A DNA stretch of 53,845 bases from a virus: positions 1 to 53,845 of IMG/VR virus record IMGVR_UViG_3300033141_002656. The stretch is one strand, 5' to 3'. This document shows, piece after piece, positions 23,899 to 33,854 of this stretch (position 1 is its first letter; the number at the start of each line of letters is the position of its first letter). Under the pieces are notes generated by a model. It saw nothing but the letters and a program-made list of their open reading frames with translations. It was not told the DNA's origin and searched no databases. A program made the position numbers and the translations under genes.

Positions 23899-25650
23899 TT
23901 ACGTTTCCTGTGTGATGGTGGCTGTACTACCACCTGTTATACCTGAAAACCCCGGACTATATCCAGGAAAAGGCACCATCTGAAATGACCAGATCCTCAT
24001 GGGGATCCCCAAACCATCTGGGTTGTATCCAATATCACGGATCATCCCGGGCACCGTAGTTCCCGTGAAATCAACAGACCCAATGTTGGTTCCGATCACA
24101 ATGAAATCCCCGATGTCTTTGAGCATGGCCCGGCTGGTTGCCAGGACCTCAATGAACTCAGCATAGGCTGAGGCCAGCTTGATCATCTCTTTGAGTTCTG
24201 TGGTCACGTCGGATTCAATGTACAAGTTGGGAAACACTGGTATTTTGCTGATCTCTTTGCCGGCTGCAGTGATGGCCGTTTGGTTACGGAACCATGGGGT
24301 TGACAGTCGGTTCTCATTGATCGGTGGGCTGAATGCATAGTCAGCTTTGGCCCGGTTCCAGTTGTTCCTCTCATCGATCTGGGGCCTGAATGAATCCCGG
24401 CCAATGTCCCAGTTCCTCAGTGTGAACGTGGGGCTGGCAACAAACTCATCAAAGTGCAGGCTGTTGAGCTTGAACAGATTGTCCCGTGAGACAAAATTCT
24501 CAAGTCTGACCTGTTCCAACAGAGACAGGGCATATGCCAAAGTTTCCTTTGGTTCCTGCACCCAGACCCGGGATTTCCGATTGGCCACAGCTGACTCAAT
24601 CGGGGTGGACTTGGCGGCAAACGTGGCCCAGTTAGCATCAAAGTCCCCATTGACCAGTCCACCGAACCGCTTGAGCAGGTCTTTGGCCTGCAGGACCACA
24701 TTGTCCTCACTCCCACCCAGATCAATGCCTACACACTCACAATAGAATTCATCCCCAGTCTCATAGATCCATGGCTGGGTACCGCCGGCACCATCATCCA
24801 CCATCAGGTTCTTTTGGGTAATATCAATCACGGCATTGCCGGACCCACCCACAATACTGATGTCCCCAGATGAGAACGTATAATAGGCATCCCCACGGTA
24901 TAGCGTGATTGAATCTGTGGATAGGCTCTTGAGGTCCACAGAGGCTATCACGCAACGTAAAGCGGTATCCCCTACGTTTGGGTCTGGGGGATCCAAAGAT
25001 GCATTCACGAGAGGATCCAGGCCATTCACGGGGTAGCATGGAACCTCTGGTGCCTCGGGTCTCAGTTCCGTGGTCCAGTCACCATAGATCACCGGGGCAC
25101 CCAGGCCAACAAACTCATCCTCAAGATCCGGCCAGTCATCCTTGATGAGGGAATCGGTAGGGAACTTGGTGTTGACCTTGTCAAACCTGGACCTGGCAAT
25201 GAGGGTGAATGTCTTGGTTGAACGCTCAACCCCGGCCTCGGGTGTGACAAAGCCCTTGAATATGGTCTCATAGGTTGAGGCTATCTCAGCCAGGCCGATC
25301 TTGATCTCAATGGGCAAACCCAGCCAGGGGTCAAAGTCTGCCCCAGCCGGCAGATAGTTGGAATAGAACCCGTCTGTGTTGTTAACCTGGATCTCAACAG
25401 TTGAGAACTGCAACTGTCCGCTGAGCCATTCCCCAACGGTTTTCCGGATCGGGGGGAACGTCACCCGATTGGCATAGAATCTGGTACCAACAAACTTGGG
25501 CCGGTCTGACAGGTACAGGGTGGATCCATCAGGGGCCTCAATCTCAGCGATCATCTCAAACTTCTGCACCAGGTTGTCCTGGGAATTGTCCAGAACATCC
25601 TGGGTGAGTGATGTGGCTGACTCATATGGCCGTCTATTTGATGAACTCAC
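23899..25650 (-). CDS. Baseplate hub / tail-tip protein
   Basis: A 583-residue protein. The first 170 residues (VQKFEMIAEIEAPDG, TVEIQVNNTDGFYSNYL, YETIFKGFVTPEAG) match the look of phage hub proteins of the gp27/gpD kind, which link tail tube and fibres. It starts at GTG 25650, overlapping the upstream stop (GTGA). Two genes separate it from the tape measure end, as expected for distal tail structures. Confidence 0.6.
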   Translation of the reverse strand: MSSSNRRPYESATSLTQDVLDNSQDNLVQKFEMIAEIEAPDGSTLYLSDRPKFVGTRFYANRVTFPPIRKTVGEWLSGQLQFSTVEIQVNNTDGFYSNYLPAGADFDPWLGLPIEIKIGLAEIASTYETIFKGFVTPEAGVERSTKTFTLIARSRFDKVNTKFPTDSLIKDDWPDLEDEFVGLGAPVIYGDWTTELRPEAPEVPCYPVNGLDPLVNASLDPPDPNVGDTALRCVIASVDLKSLSTDSITLYRGDAYYTFSSGDISIVGGSGNAVIDITQKNLMVDDGAGGTQPWIYETGDEFYCECVGIDLGGSEDNVVLQAKDLLKRFGGLVNGDFDANWATFAAKSTPIESAVANRKSRVWVQEPKETLAYALSLLEQVRLENFVSRDNLFKLNSLHFDEFVASPTFTLRNWDIGRDSFRPQIDERNNWNRAKADYAFSPPINENRLSTPWFRNQTAITAAGKEISKIPVFPNLYIESDVTTELKEMIKLASAYAEFIEVLATSRAMLKDIGDFIVIGTNIGSVDFTGTTVPGMIRDIGYNPDGLGIPMRIWSFQMVPFPGYSPGFSGITGGSTATITQET

Positions 25651-26894
25651 TTTGATTCATCCCAATTCAGTTCAAGTGTTACATGCCAGTTGTCATCCTC
25701 AACCGAGTCACTGTTATGTGATTCCTCAGGCAAATCCACAAGTTTGCTGAACACTGCCAGGGCTGATGGTCTGGTGGGCCTCGGAATGATCAAGCACTTA
25801 AGGTCTGTCTTGGCACTGAGCATATAGTTCTCAAGGATCCGGTAGTTGGTTCCAAACCGGTTGAGTTCAGACCACCTGAGGCCCAGGATCTTGCGGGTTG
25901 CCCGGTCATTAGACACCGAGGTGAAACCCTCGGTTTCAAGGGTATCTTTGAAATGCCTACGGCCAAAGGTTGCCGGGTTGTCAAACTCAGCTGTTGGGCT
26001 CAGGATATTGGCCAGTCCGAACACAATGCACCCAATATACAGGTGATTGTCAGCATTTGCAGAATCCTCAATGATCAGTCTGCGGTATCGGTATGCACTG
26101 CTGGCCGGTGTGGGTTTGATCCAATACATATTGTCAAGCTCAGTGGTCAGAACCACCGATTCATCCACCGATGTCCATGAGGCTGAATTGCTGGCCTGGA
26201 ATGTTACCCTGGCACCCTTGGTGAAATTGTGTCCCAGGATTGCCAGAGTATCAACAAATGCATTGGTGATCCCGGTGTCACACCGGATTTCCCAGATAGC
26301 TGTCACACCATTTGCTGTCTGGGCCCTGTGTTCAATCAGGTCATTGTTCAGATTGCTGAGGTCACCAAGATCATCAGCGGCCATGGATTGCATTGATGTC
26401 CAGTTGTTCCCGCCCAGGGCTGGGGTTCCCCGGCTGATGAAATCACACAGGATCCTCAGCTGTGTAACATTGTACAGGACCCCATTGACCTGACAACTGA
26501 CAGCAATGGCTCTGGCCATATTGGCCTGCATACCAATGGCCTCATCATCCTTGATCACCATCTCAACTTGCATGCCGATGAACTCATCATCGGTGGCATC
26601 AACAATTTTCATCTCTGCCTGGGAACCGGTTGCCTTGTCCTTGGCAATGATCATGCTGGCTTGGGATCCCACAACATCAGTCCCAGCCGCCACCATCCCA
26701 GCCTGCATACCAATGAACTCATCATCTGTTGAGTCCACAATTTTCATCTCAGTCTGAACACCGATTTCCTCAGACCCATCAGTGATCATATCCACCTGCA
26801 TCCCGATGGCATTCTCTGCCCTACCTGCCAGGTATCCATAGGTGGTGTGGGCCAGGTAACCCTCAGATAGATATCCGTAATAAGTAATAGCCAT
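25647..26894 (-). CDS. Distal tail protein with GxQxxM repeats and lectin-like domain
   Basis: A 415-residue protein. Residues about 30-130 contain seven copies of a short motif, [IVT]G[MVS]QxxM (IGMQVDM, IGVQTEM, IGMQAGM, VGSQASM, TGSQAEM, IGMQVEM, IGMQANM), spaced 14-17 residues apart with Asp/Glu-rich linkers. The following 180 residues (WTSMQSMAADDLGDLSNL, RYRRLIIEDSAN) resemble a discoidin/F5-8C-type carbohydrate-binding fold. It is translationally coupled to the tape measure gene. Role: distal tail or receptor contact, inferred. Confidence 0.6.
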   Translation of the reverse strand: MAITYYGYLSEGYLAHTTYGYLAGRAENAIGMQVDMITDGSEEIGVQTEMKIVDSTDDEFIGMQAGMVAAGTDVVGSQASMIIAKDKATGSQAEMKIVDATDDEFIGMQVEMVIKDDEAIGMQANMARAIAVSCQVNGVLYNVTQLRILCDFISRGTPALGGNNWTSMQSMAADDLGDLSNLNNDLIEHRAQTANGVTAIWEIRCDTGITNAFVDTLAILGHNFTKGARVTFQASNSASWTSVDESVVLTTELDNMYWIKPTPASSAYRYRRLIIEDSANADNHLYIGCIVFGLANILSPTAEFDNPATFGRRHFKDTLETEGFTSVSNDRATRKILGLRWSELNRFGTNYRILENYMLSAKTDLKCLIIPRPTRPSALAVFSKLVDLPEESHNSDSVEDDNWHVTLELNWDESK

Positions 26895-29800
26895 TAGACT
26901 GGGGTCCTCAAGCCGCGAGTTGATATCACTGACCGGCCCTCAAGGGATCGGCGTTTCAGATGCTTGTCAATCATCGGGATCAGCCTGGTTCTGACACCAG
27001 CCTCATCCATGCTGGTGGTCATGTTGATGGTCAGGTTGTACGTGTCCCCACCACCCATCCGGACATCAGCCCCATCATTGACGGCCTGCAGAGCCGGCAA
27101 GTTGGGCTGTACCCGGGACCGTTGGACAACAAACTCACCAGCCTCAGCACCAATGGGCACCACCCCACCACCAGCATATGCTGGGATCAAGCCGCCATCA
27201 TGGAACCGATTTGCCTCAAAGATCCTCATCATCAGTTCATTCATGACAAATTTACGGATCTTTTTCATGGCTGCCACAATATCCAGACCCTTGACGGTAT
27301 CAATGGCCTTTTGGGCCTCCTCTCCAATCTGCTCAACTGAGATGTTCTGAACATCAGCAATTGCCCCACCAACATCACCAGACACAACCTTACCAAGCGT
27401 ACCCCCCAAGCCAAACTTGGGGAGCTTGTTTCTGGAATCAATCAACCATTGGACAATCTTGCCAAGGACCGGATGCATGGTCACAGATCTTGGAATGAAT
27501 GCCTCACCAGGGGACACCATGGCAATGATTCTGTCATTGACCTCACTGTCTCCCTTGACTGCCGGCCTGCCAGGAATCACACCACCCTCAGCAAACTTGA
27601 GGAACGGAACATCAACATTGAGGGTTTTTTCAATGGTACCCTTGCCCCAGGCTGAATCAGGAACCTTGAATATCTTGTTGAAAAGAGTATCAATATTGAG
27701 ATCCTTGAATGCCCTAGTGACTATCCTACCAACACCCTCAAAGCCTTTTTTGATCGGGTTCCATATCATGTCACCCATCTTGGTGAACTGACTGAAATCA
27801 ATGGCGTCTGAAAATCCCTGCCATATTTTCTTGCCAATGTCCTTGATGGGACTGAGGATGTTGTCATCAATCCACTGCCAGGTGGATTTCAGCGTATTCC
27901 ATACCCCCTCAACAGAATCCATGAACCACTGGAATATTCCCTTGAGGACCTCCCACGTGGCCCCCAGGGCATCAACCACACCCATGAGGATCTGCTCTGC
28001 CACCTGAAACAAGGCTGTGGCAGCGTCAAGGAATGGGTTGAGGATGTTGTCCTTGATCCAGGTCCAGGCTGCTGTGAGCATATCCAGGAACGGCTGGATG
28101 ATGGTGTTCCAGATATGCAGCCATACCTCACGGAGCTTGGCCCAGGCTTTGGCAAACAGATCCGGGATCCGGTTGGTACTGGATGCAATGGCATTCCGGA
28201 TCCGGTCGGCAATGTCCATCCCACGGGCCGCAGCCTCAGCGTCCAGGACCTCAAACATCTGGGATGCTGACCGGCTGACCCGGTCACCCAGGTTCTGCAA
28301 TGCCTTTTCTGCATCACTGAAATCAAGCTCAGGCAGATCAAAGATGTCAGCCATGCCCAGGGCATTGGCAATGCTGTTGGCAATTTCCATAGCTCCCTGT
28401 TTGACACCCTCAAGGATGGCCGGCGGCAGTTCAGTCCACATGACTTTCATGAGTTCAAAAGCCAGCTTGGGGGCCTCAATGATTGCCCAGCGCATAAAGG
28501 CAATGGCTATCTTACTCTGGCGTGAGACCAGCCCCCGGACCAGGGCCGTGGCCAATTCCGGGATCCGAGCAATCAAGGCTGACATGGCCTTGGGGATACC
28601 CTCGGTTAGCAAATTAGAAAATGCCTGAGGTAACTTGATGAGCAAGCCCACAATGATGTCATTGAGCTTGTCACCTATGCCATCAATGATATTCGGAATG
28701 AATTCAGCAACAAAGCGTATCAATTCCTTGACTAGGTTTCTCATCACCTCAGTCAATCGCTTGGGCAGATCGGTCACTGATGATATCAGATCAGCTGCCT
28801 TTTGAATCAGATTGGGGATGGCATCAACCAGGGCCTGGGCAGCGTCAAGAACGGCATTGGCTGCAGTCACCGGGGCAAGGGCCACACTGGCCATAGCACC
28901 AGCCAGGGATGCTGCCCCAGCCAGTGGGGCAACGGCCTCAGCCATGCCAGCAGACGCTGCCTGAATATGCTGGGCAACACCAGACCCAAGGGTATCGCCG
29001 ATCTTTTGAATCTCATCCGGATCCACCAGGGCAGGCCGTCTGATAGCCCCAATCTGTTGTTCTGCTTGCTTTTGCAACAGGATGTCCTGTTGCCTGAGTT
29101 GTTCGGCCACCTCTTTGGTGAGTTTCTTTTCTGCCTTGAGCTTGTCGGCCATGAGCCTCAGTCGTGTCCTGTCATGATCAAGCTGCAACTGAATCTGTTG
29201 GATCTGGGACTTGCCAAACTTGTCAGCCTCAAGTTGCATTTGGGCTGTCTGGGCCCTCATCTGCTCAAGTAGTTGCAGGGCCTCTTTGTCTGTCTTGATC
29301 GGGGCCCCACCAGCTGCCTGGGCTGCAGCCTGACCGGCAACCTTGCCGGTTTTCTTGGCCTGGGCCTCTGCCTTTTTCATGCCGTCTGTGAGACCCGCAA
29401 CAAACTTGCCAATCTGGCCGGCAAAGCCAAAGTCAATGCCCTCGGCAGACTTTTCAAGTTGCTTGTCAATGACAGCTATCTCAGATTCAACCTGTTCAAA
29501 AGCCTTGAGGTTTTCAAGGTTCTTTTTCCGTTGTCTGTCAAGGGCCTCGTCAGATGCCAAGCCCATTGAGTTCAAGCCCTCAATGATACCCTCAACACCC
29601 ACACCAATTGCCAGAATCACACCACGGATAGTCCGCTCAACCCGCTTGGCCCACGCCACCAAGGCATCACCCACCATATCGCCAAGCTCATCAAGCCGGT
29701 CAAAATTCCTGATGAGGATATCAATGGCAGCTGCCACAGCCACCACTGACACACCAATAGCAACCACCTTGGCAGCCAGGATAGCTGCAGGGACAACAGC

Positions 29801-31117
29801 TGCCCCCAGCCATGTGGCCAATGCCTGGAACCCACCAACAATGATACCCAGATTGGTAACAATCATCGGGGCTACCATGATGGTTAGGGCCGTCGATATG
29901 ATGCCCACGGAGATGGCAATCTGATCCCAGTCCACAGCATCAAAGGCATCCCCCAGAGCCTTGACCAGCCTGCCTGCCTTTTCCAGGGCCACATTGAGCC
30001 CTTGGATGGCTGGCAACAGAACCACCAGGATCTGTTGACCGATTCGGGTCAATGCTGCCTGGGCCTGACCGGCTGCCTTGCTCAATTGAAAATCAGCTGT
30101 CTGGGCGATTTTCTGAAATGCCTCATCAGTGACTGACCCAGCCTTGTCAGCTGCAGCTGCCATGTCATCCATGGTGGCAATGAATGTCTTGTTGATGGAC
30201 TCAGAGGTGAATGCCGTGATGGCCGGCAGGGCCTCGACTGATCCAAACAGTTCCTTGATGGCCGTGGCTGAACTGCCACCCTCTCTGGTGATGGCCTTGA
30301 GAGTCCCGACAAAGCCCAGCTGTTGGACGGCAGCCTCAGCTGATTCAAAGCCCAGCCTGTTATACACGTCCTTGAGGGCCTCTGTGGGCTGTGTCAGGGC
30401 AACCATTGCCGCCCGGACAGCAGTGGTTGCCACCTGGGTATTCCGTGAGACTGTGGCCACGTTTGACACCGTGGCTACCAGTTCCTCAAGGTCCACACCC
30501 AGCACTGCAGCTGTACCAGCTGCCTGACCGATCTGGGCCGAGAGTTCCCCAATGGTGGTCTGGCCACGTTTCATGCCGATGAACAGGATGTCTGAGATAC
30601 GGGCTGAATCATCAGCGCTCATGCTGTACACCTGCATGAGCTTTGTCAGACCACCGATTGCCGTGGTGAGATTGGTGACACCACCAATGGCCAGTTTCTG
30701 GGCAGATTGTAAGAGGGTCATGGCATTGCTGGAATCAACGGCACCAGAGGACAGGGCCTGATAGAATGCCTTGGCTTTGTCTGCCTGATCCCCGCCAAAT
30801 TGGGCTTGCAGGTCAAGGACCTGTTCCGTGAACTGTTCCTGGGCCCCAGCTGCATCACTGACTAGGGTGGTAACCTCAGCCACCTCTTTTTGCAGCCTGA
30901 TGGCTGAGCCCACCGTGGCATCAATACCCTGGTTGAACTTGTTGATGACCCTGCCGGCCAGTTCCCAGGTCTGGTTCAGTGTGACCACGGTGGCCTGGAC
31001 TTTGCTGAATCCCTGGACAAGAGACTTGCCGCGTTTCTCAAGGCGCTTGAGGGCCTGTTCAGCGCGGTCCTCAACCCCAATGGGGATGACATGTTCATCT
31101 GATGTTGTGACTGCCAT
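26894..31117 (-). CDS. Tape measure protein
   Basis: At 1407 residues this is the longest gene. The N-terminal 400 residues show the phage tape-measure core (MTLLQSAQKLAIGG, SARISDILFIGMKRGQTTIG, VATVSNVATVSRNTQVATTA). Hydrophobic helices (about 400-460) follow, then coiled coil (590-690) and amphipathic Trp-containing repeats (AWTWIKDNILNPFLDA, STWQWIDDNILSPIKDI). It sets tail length and crosses the host envelope during DNA entry. At the usual 0.15 nm per residue it predicts a tail of about 210 nm. It follows the chaperone genes directly, as in lambda-like tails. Confidence 0.93.
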   Translation of the reverse strand: MAVTTSDEHVIPIGVEDRAEQALKRLEKRGKSLVQGFSKVQATVVTLNQTWELAGRVINKFNQGIDATVGSAIRLQKEVAEVTTLVSDAAGAQEQFTEQVLDLQAQFGGDQADKAKAFYQALSSGAVDSSNAMTLLQSAQKLAIGGVTNLTTAIGGLTKLMQVYSMSADDSARISDILFIGMKRGQTTIGELSAQIGQAAGTAAVLGVDLEELVATVSNVATVSRNTQVATTAVRAAMVALTQPTEALKDVYNRLGFESAEAAVQQLGFVGTLKAITREGGSSATAIKELFGSVEALPAITAFTSESINKTFIATMDDMAAAADKAGSVTDEAFQKIAQTADFQLSKAAGQAQAALTRIGQQILVVLLPAIQGLNVALEKAGRLVKALGDAFDAVDWDQIAISVGIISTALTIMVAPMIVTNLGIIVGGFQALATWLGAAVVPAAILAAKVVAIGVSVVAVAAAIDILIRNFDRLDELGDMVGDALVAWAKRVERTIRGVILAIGVGVEGIIEGLNSMGLASDEALDRQRKKNLENLKAFEQVESEIAVIDKQLEKSAEGIDFGFAGQIGKFVAGLTDGMKKAEAQAKKTGKVAGQAAAQAAGGAPIKTDKEALQLLEQMRAQTAQMQLEADKFGKSQIQQIQLQLDHDRTRLRLMADKLKAEKKLTKEVAEQLRQQDILLQKQAEQQIGAIRRPALVDPDEIQKIGDTLGSGVAQHIQAASAGMAEAVAPLAGAASLAGAMASVALAPVTAANAVLDAAQALVDAIPNLIQKAADLISSVTDLPKRLTEVMRNLVKELIRFVAEFIPNIIDGIGDKLNDIIVGLLIKLPQAFSNLLTEGIPKAMSALIARIPELATALVRGLVSRQSKIAIAFMRWAIIEAPKLAFELMKVMWTELPPAILEGVKQGAMEIANSIANALGMADIFDLPELDFSDAEKALQNLGDRVSRSASQMFEVLDAEAAARGMDIADRIRNAIASSTNRIPDLFAKAWAKLREVWLHIWNTIIQPFLDMLTAAWTWIKDNILNPFLDAATALFQVAEQILMGVVDALGATWEVLKGIFQWFMDSVEGVWNTLKSTWQWIDDNILSPIKDIGKKIWQGFSDAIDFSQFTKMGDMIWNPIKKGFEGVGRIVTRAFKDLNIDTLFNKIFKVPDSAWGKGTIEKTLNVDVPFLKFAEGGVIPGRPAVKGDSEVNDRIIAMVSPGEAFIPRSVTMHPVLGKIVQWLIDSRNKLPKFGLGGTLGKVVSGDVGGAIADVQNISVEQIGEEAQKAIDTVKGLDIVAAMKKIRKFVMNELMMRIFEANRFHDGGLIPAYAGGGVVPIGAEAGEFVVQRSRVQPNLPALQAVNDGADVRMGGGDTYNLTINMTTSMDEAGVRTRLIPMIDKHLKRRSLEGRSVISTRGLRTPV

Positions 31118-31560
31118 TACCTACCCTTACCCTTTTTGCCACCAAAGAGAGCCGAGAACATCTTGCCAAATTGTTTCAGAATCTCGGGTGAGAACTCACC
31201 CACGTCCCGCCACACACGGGCATATTGCCGTTCCTGCCACCTCTCGACAAAAACGGGATACACCTCTGTGAACAACTCGGGCTGGTCATCAAGACCACCG
31301 GGCCCAGGCAGGTGGCCGGTGATCTGCGATACACGGCATTGGTTGAATAGGTTGGTAATGGTGGGGTTCCAGGTAGCCTTACCAGGACAGAACCTGAACT
31401 TGACACCCTGGTCATCAACCCTGTGATACTTGCCGGGCGGTAGGTTGTCATGACCAGGTTCCTGGCACCTACGCTGTATCTTTGTTGATTCCCGGCACTT
31501 ATCACAGCTGAATCTCTTACGGTCTTTTGCACTGGCCCATGACAGGTCAACCAGTGCCAT
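31117..31560 (-). CDS. Tail assembly chaperone, T part of G/GT
   Basis: A 147-residue frame lying between the G-like gene and the tape measure gene. It can be read separately from ATG 31560, but a -1 slip on A AAA AAC (31566-31572) carries ribosomes from the G frame into it, giving a 314-residue GT product. It has four Cys in a zinc-like layout (FSCDKCRESTKIQRRCQEPGH) and a basic C-terminus (GGKKGKGR). In lambda the T part recruits the major tail protein. Confidence 0.8.
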   Translation of the reverse strand: MALVDLSWASAKDRKRFSCDKCRESTKIQRRCQEPGHDNLPPGKYHRVDDQGVKFRFCPGKATWNPTITNLFNQCRVSQITGHLPGPGGLDDQPELFTEVYPVFVERWQERQYARVWRDVGEFSPEILKQFGKMFSALFGGKKGKGR

Positions 31561-31562
31561 GA

Positions 31563-32060
31563 TCAGTTTTTTGAGTTTGCAACCTCATCTTTGTCAGGTT
31601 CTATGAGGTTATTGTACACCTGCAGGATTTCCTGGGCAATGCCCAGCCTCTCAAGGAATGTCATTGTGTCATCATGGACATACCCCCTACCGTCCTTACG
31701 GAACGTGATAGTGTCCTTGACGTTTGGGGGATTCTGGATGTCCTTGATGGCATACTTGGCCACCATGTAAGCCCACCGGCCCATGCTGATCTTTGGGCTA
31801 TTGTCGTCCACATCAAAGCCCTTGAGCATAGCATCCTTGATATTGGCCTGTTCTTTTCCGGTGAACTCAAAGTTGCAGACAAAGACTGTGGGCTGCATCT
31901 CAGGTTTGAACTTGAGCAAGCTCTCATGCTTTTGGGGATCTTGCTGATAGCGCTCCCACTTTTCTTTGAACTCAGGATCATCCTTATCAAGGGCACCATC
32001 CCTCACAGAGATTACCCGGATTGAATTGAGTTTCCGGATCTGATTGACGGTAATAGCCAT
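31563..32060 (-). CDS. Tail assembly chaperone G, with -1 frameshift at its end
   Basis: A 165-residue protein placed between the major tail and tape measure genes, the usual chaperone slot. The last codons read TCA AAA AAC TGA, so the slippery heptamer A AAA AAC is in the correct phase just before the stop. The -1 frame joins directly to the 31117-31560 reading frame. GGGAG precedes the ATG. Function: shields and assembles the tape measure during tail building. Confidence 0.8.
   Translation of the reverse strand: MAITVNQIRKLNSIRVISVRDGALDKDDPEFKEKWERYQQDPQKHESLLKFKPEMQPTVFVCNFEFTGKEQANIKDAMLKGFDVDDNSPKISMGRWAYMVAKYAIKDIQNPPNVKDTITFRKDGRGYVHDDTMTFLERLGIAQEILQVYNNLIEPDKDEVANSKN
31566..31572 (-). 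promoter_or_regulatory. Programmed -1 frameshift site A AAA AAC
   Basis: Canonical slippery heptamer in zero-frame phase (..TCA AAA AAC TGA). After a -1 slip the next codons are CTG ATC ATG GCA, which is the T frame. The stop codon directly after the slip site can itself promote stalling. I did not identify a downstream pseudoknot. Confidence 0.85.
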
Positions 32061-32109
32061 GTGTCTCACTCCCTTTTGATTGGTTCTGTTTCAGTGATAT
32101 CAAAGAAAA

Positions 32110-32136
32110 CCCCCCTTGACCAGAGGCCAAGGGGGG
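32110..32136 (-). terminator. Terminator after the major tail protein gene
   Basis: CCCCCCTTG pairs with CAAGGGGGG around a 9-base loop, followed on the minus strand by TTTTCTTTG. It would attenuate transcription between the abundant tail tube protein and the less needed chaperone and tape measure genes. Confidence 0.8.
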
Positions 32137-32178
32137 GCGTCCCCTCACACGCGACTCTCCCCATTAGGGCAAAAGGCG

Positions 32179-33783
32179 TTACAACCATTCAACACTGATC
32201 GGATCCCGGGCACCCGGGGCCGATTGATAAAAGTTACCTTCCATTGAGATGCTGGTAGTTCCTGACTCGGGCACGTCAATGGGTGGTATGGATGGGATCC
32301 ACTTTGGTGCAGTGATCTTGAGATATCGGCCAGTTGCCGAGTCACCCAAGATGATTTCCGGAGCAAATCCAGAAAACTCGCGGGCCTGGACCAGATCACC
32401 CAGGTTCTCATTGGACAGGTCAAACTCAACCGTAAGTGTCCCCGTTGCCCGGTTGCCGGCAACAAAGCCCACGTTGGCATCCCGCCCAAACCGGTTGTCA
32501 AGGTCCACATGATCATTGGCAAAAGCCAAAGTGATCTGGGTGGTATCGATGACAGAACCGGAACTGTTGAACTTGAATGAACCCTCAAGGTCAGTGTACG
32601 GATTGTCCCTGCCAGTTTGCTGGATGGCCCCAGGATGCCAGAACACCAGGAACCCATCATCCTCAGCATCCACCGTGGTTGACAAGACAACTTCATCAGT
32701 CGCCACACTGATGCTGTCAATGGTCAGAGACCCATCAGCACCAGCTGTGATGGTCCTGCCATCGGCGCCCACAATCATCACCGGGGGCTGACCATAGAAC
32801 CGTTTAGCATGGTCAGTGTTCAGGGTGACTGTTGCTGATCCCGATACCAACCCATCAATCTGGCCGATGCCAGCCATATTTGCCTTGGCTGCCTTGCCGG
32901 TGAACTTCATGGTGGCCTCGGACTCACCCGGCAGAGTCAGAGTGAAATCACGGCAATAGGCCCCAGTGTAATACTCGGCAAAGATGGTTGAGACCCGGAC
33001 CATGGAGAACGTGAAATTGGGCAAACCCTGGGTGTACTTGATACTCTGGCTGGCCGTGACGGTCTCGGTGCCAAAGATGGATTCAAGTAACAACATCAGG
33101 GCAGCATCGATGGATGCCCCTGCAGAACCGGACATATTCACCAGGGTGTCAATGTCAAACTCGGCAACCTTTTTGCGTTTCAGGACGCCAGTATGGAACC
33201 GGCCAGTTCTGTGTGGATTGGATTCAACCGGTTGCTCAAATGTGGGCCCGCCAGTTGTGTACAGCAGAAAATCCTGGTCATCGGTTCCGGCAGTCTCGGT
33301 CCCACCGTTTGCCGTGCCCAACTTGAGATCATCTGCCACGTTGTCAGCTGTGGCATCAGTGATCACCACAGATGATGTTGTTCCGGTGAATTGAGAATAG
33401 ACCTCATAGTGGTCATCCCCACCATCAAAATCAACCCAGACACGTCCATCTTGCGCGGCTGCAGCCAAAGCTGTATTGATCTGTGTCTCAAGCTCCGTTG
33501 CAATTGCTGCACCGGTTGTCAAGCCGGCCAGCGTTAAGGTCACATCAACAACGGTCCCACCATCAACAGCCACCTTGAGGGAATCATCCGTTCCCGCTGA
33601 GATGTCTGTTGAGGCTGCAGTATCCCCAACAGAGGAACCCTGGGTTCCAATCCTGGGGGCAATGAATGTCCGTTGTGTTGCTTCCTTACGCACAAAGACA
33701 GACCCATCCAGACCTACGTTGAAACCCTCTTTGTCTCCTTCAAAGACCTGCAGGAAATCAACCTTTGATCTGTACTTGGCCAT
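32179..33783 (-). CDS. Major tail (tube) protein with inserted Ig/flagellin-like domain
   Basis: A 534-residue protein upstream of the chaperone genes, where the tail tube gene is expected. Residues 1-45 and about 165-534 form the tube body. Between them (about 47-165) lies a domain (GSSVGDTAASTDISAG to GTANGGTETAGT) whose relative is found in the next gene. It resembles hook/flagellin-type insertion domains displayed on surfaces. It is far longer than most tube proteins (about 200-250 residues), which fits decoration by extra domains. GGGG precedes the ATG. Confidence 0.75.
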   Translation of the reverse strand: MAKYRSKVDFLQVFEGDKEGFNVGLDGSVFVRKEATQRTFIAPRIGTQGSSVGDTAASTDISAGTDDSLKVAVDGGTVVDVTLTLAGLTTGAAIATELETQINTALAAAAQDGRVWVDFDGGDDHYEVYSQFTGTTSSVVITDATADNVADDLKLGTANGGTETAGTDDQDFLLYTTGGPTFEQPVESNPHRTGRFHTGVLKRKKVAEFDIDTLVNMSGSAGASIDAALMLLLESIFGTETVTASQSIKYTQGLPNFTFSMVRVSTIFAEYYTGAYCRDFTLTLPGESEATMKFTGKAAKANMAGIGQIDGLVSGSATVTLNTDHAKRFYGQPPVMIVGADGRTITAGADGSLTIDSISVATDEVVLSTTVDAEDDGFLVFWHPGAIQQTGRDNPYTDLEGSFKFNSSGSVIDTTQITLAFANDHVDLDNRFGRDANVGFVAGNRATGTLTVEFDLSNENLGDLVQAREFSGFAPEIILGDSATGRYLKITAPKWIPSIPPIDVPESGTTSISMEGNFYQSAPGARDPISVEWL

Positions 33784-33854
33784 CTATATATCCCCTCTTG
33801 TTAAGTTCATGAAAAGCCCTGTTTGCAATCCTCAGGGGGTATTCTAACTCCCTG

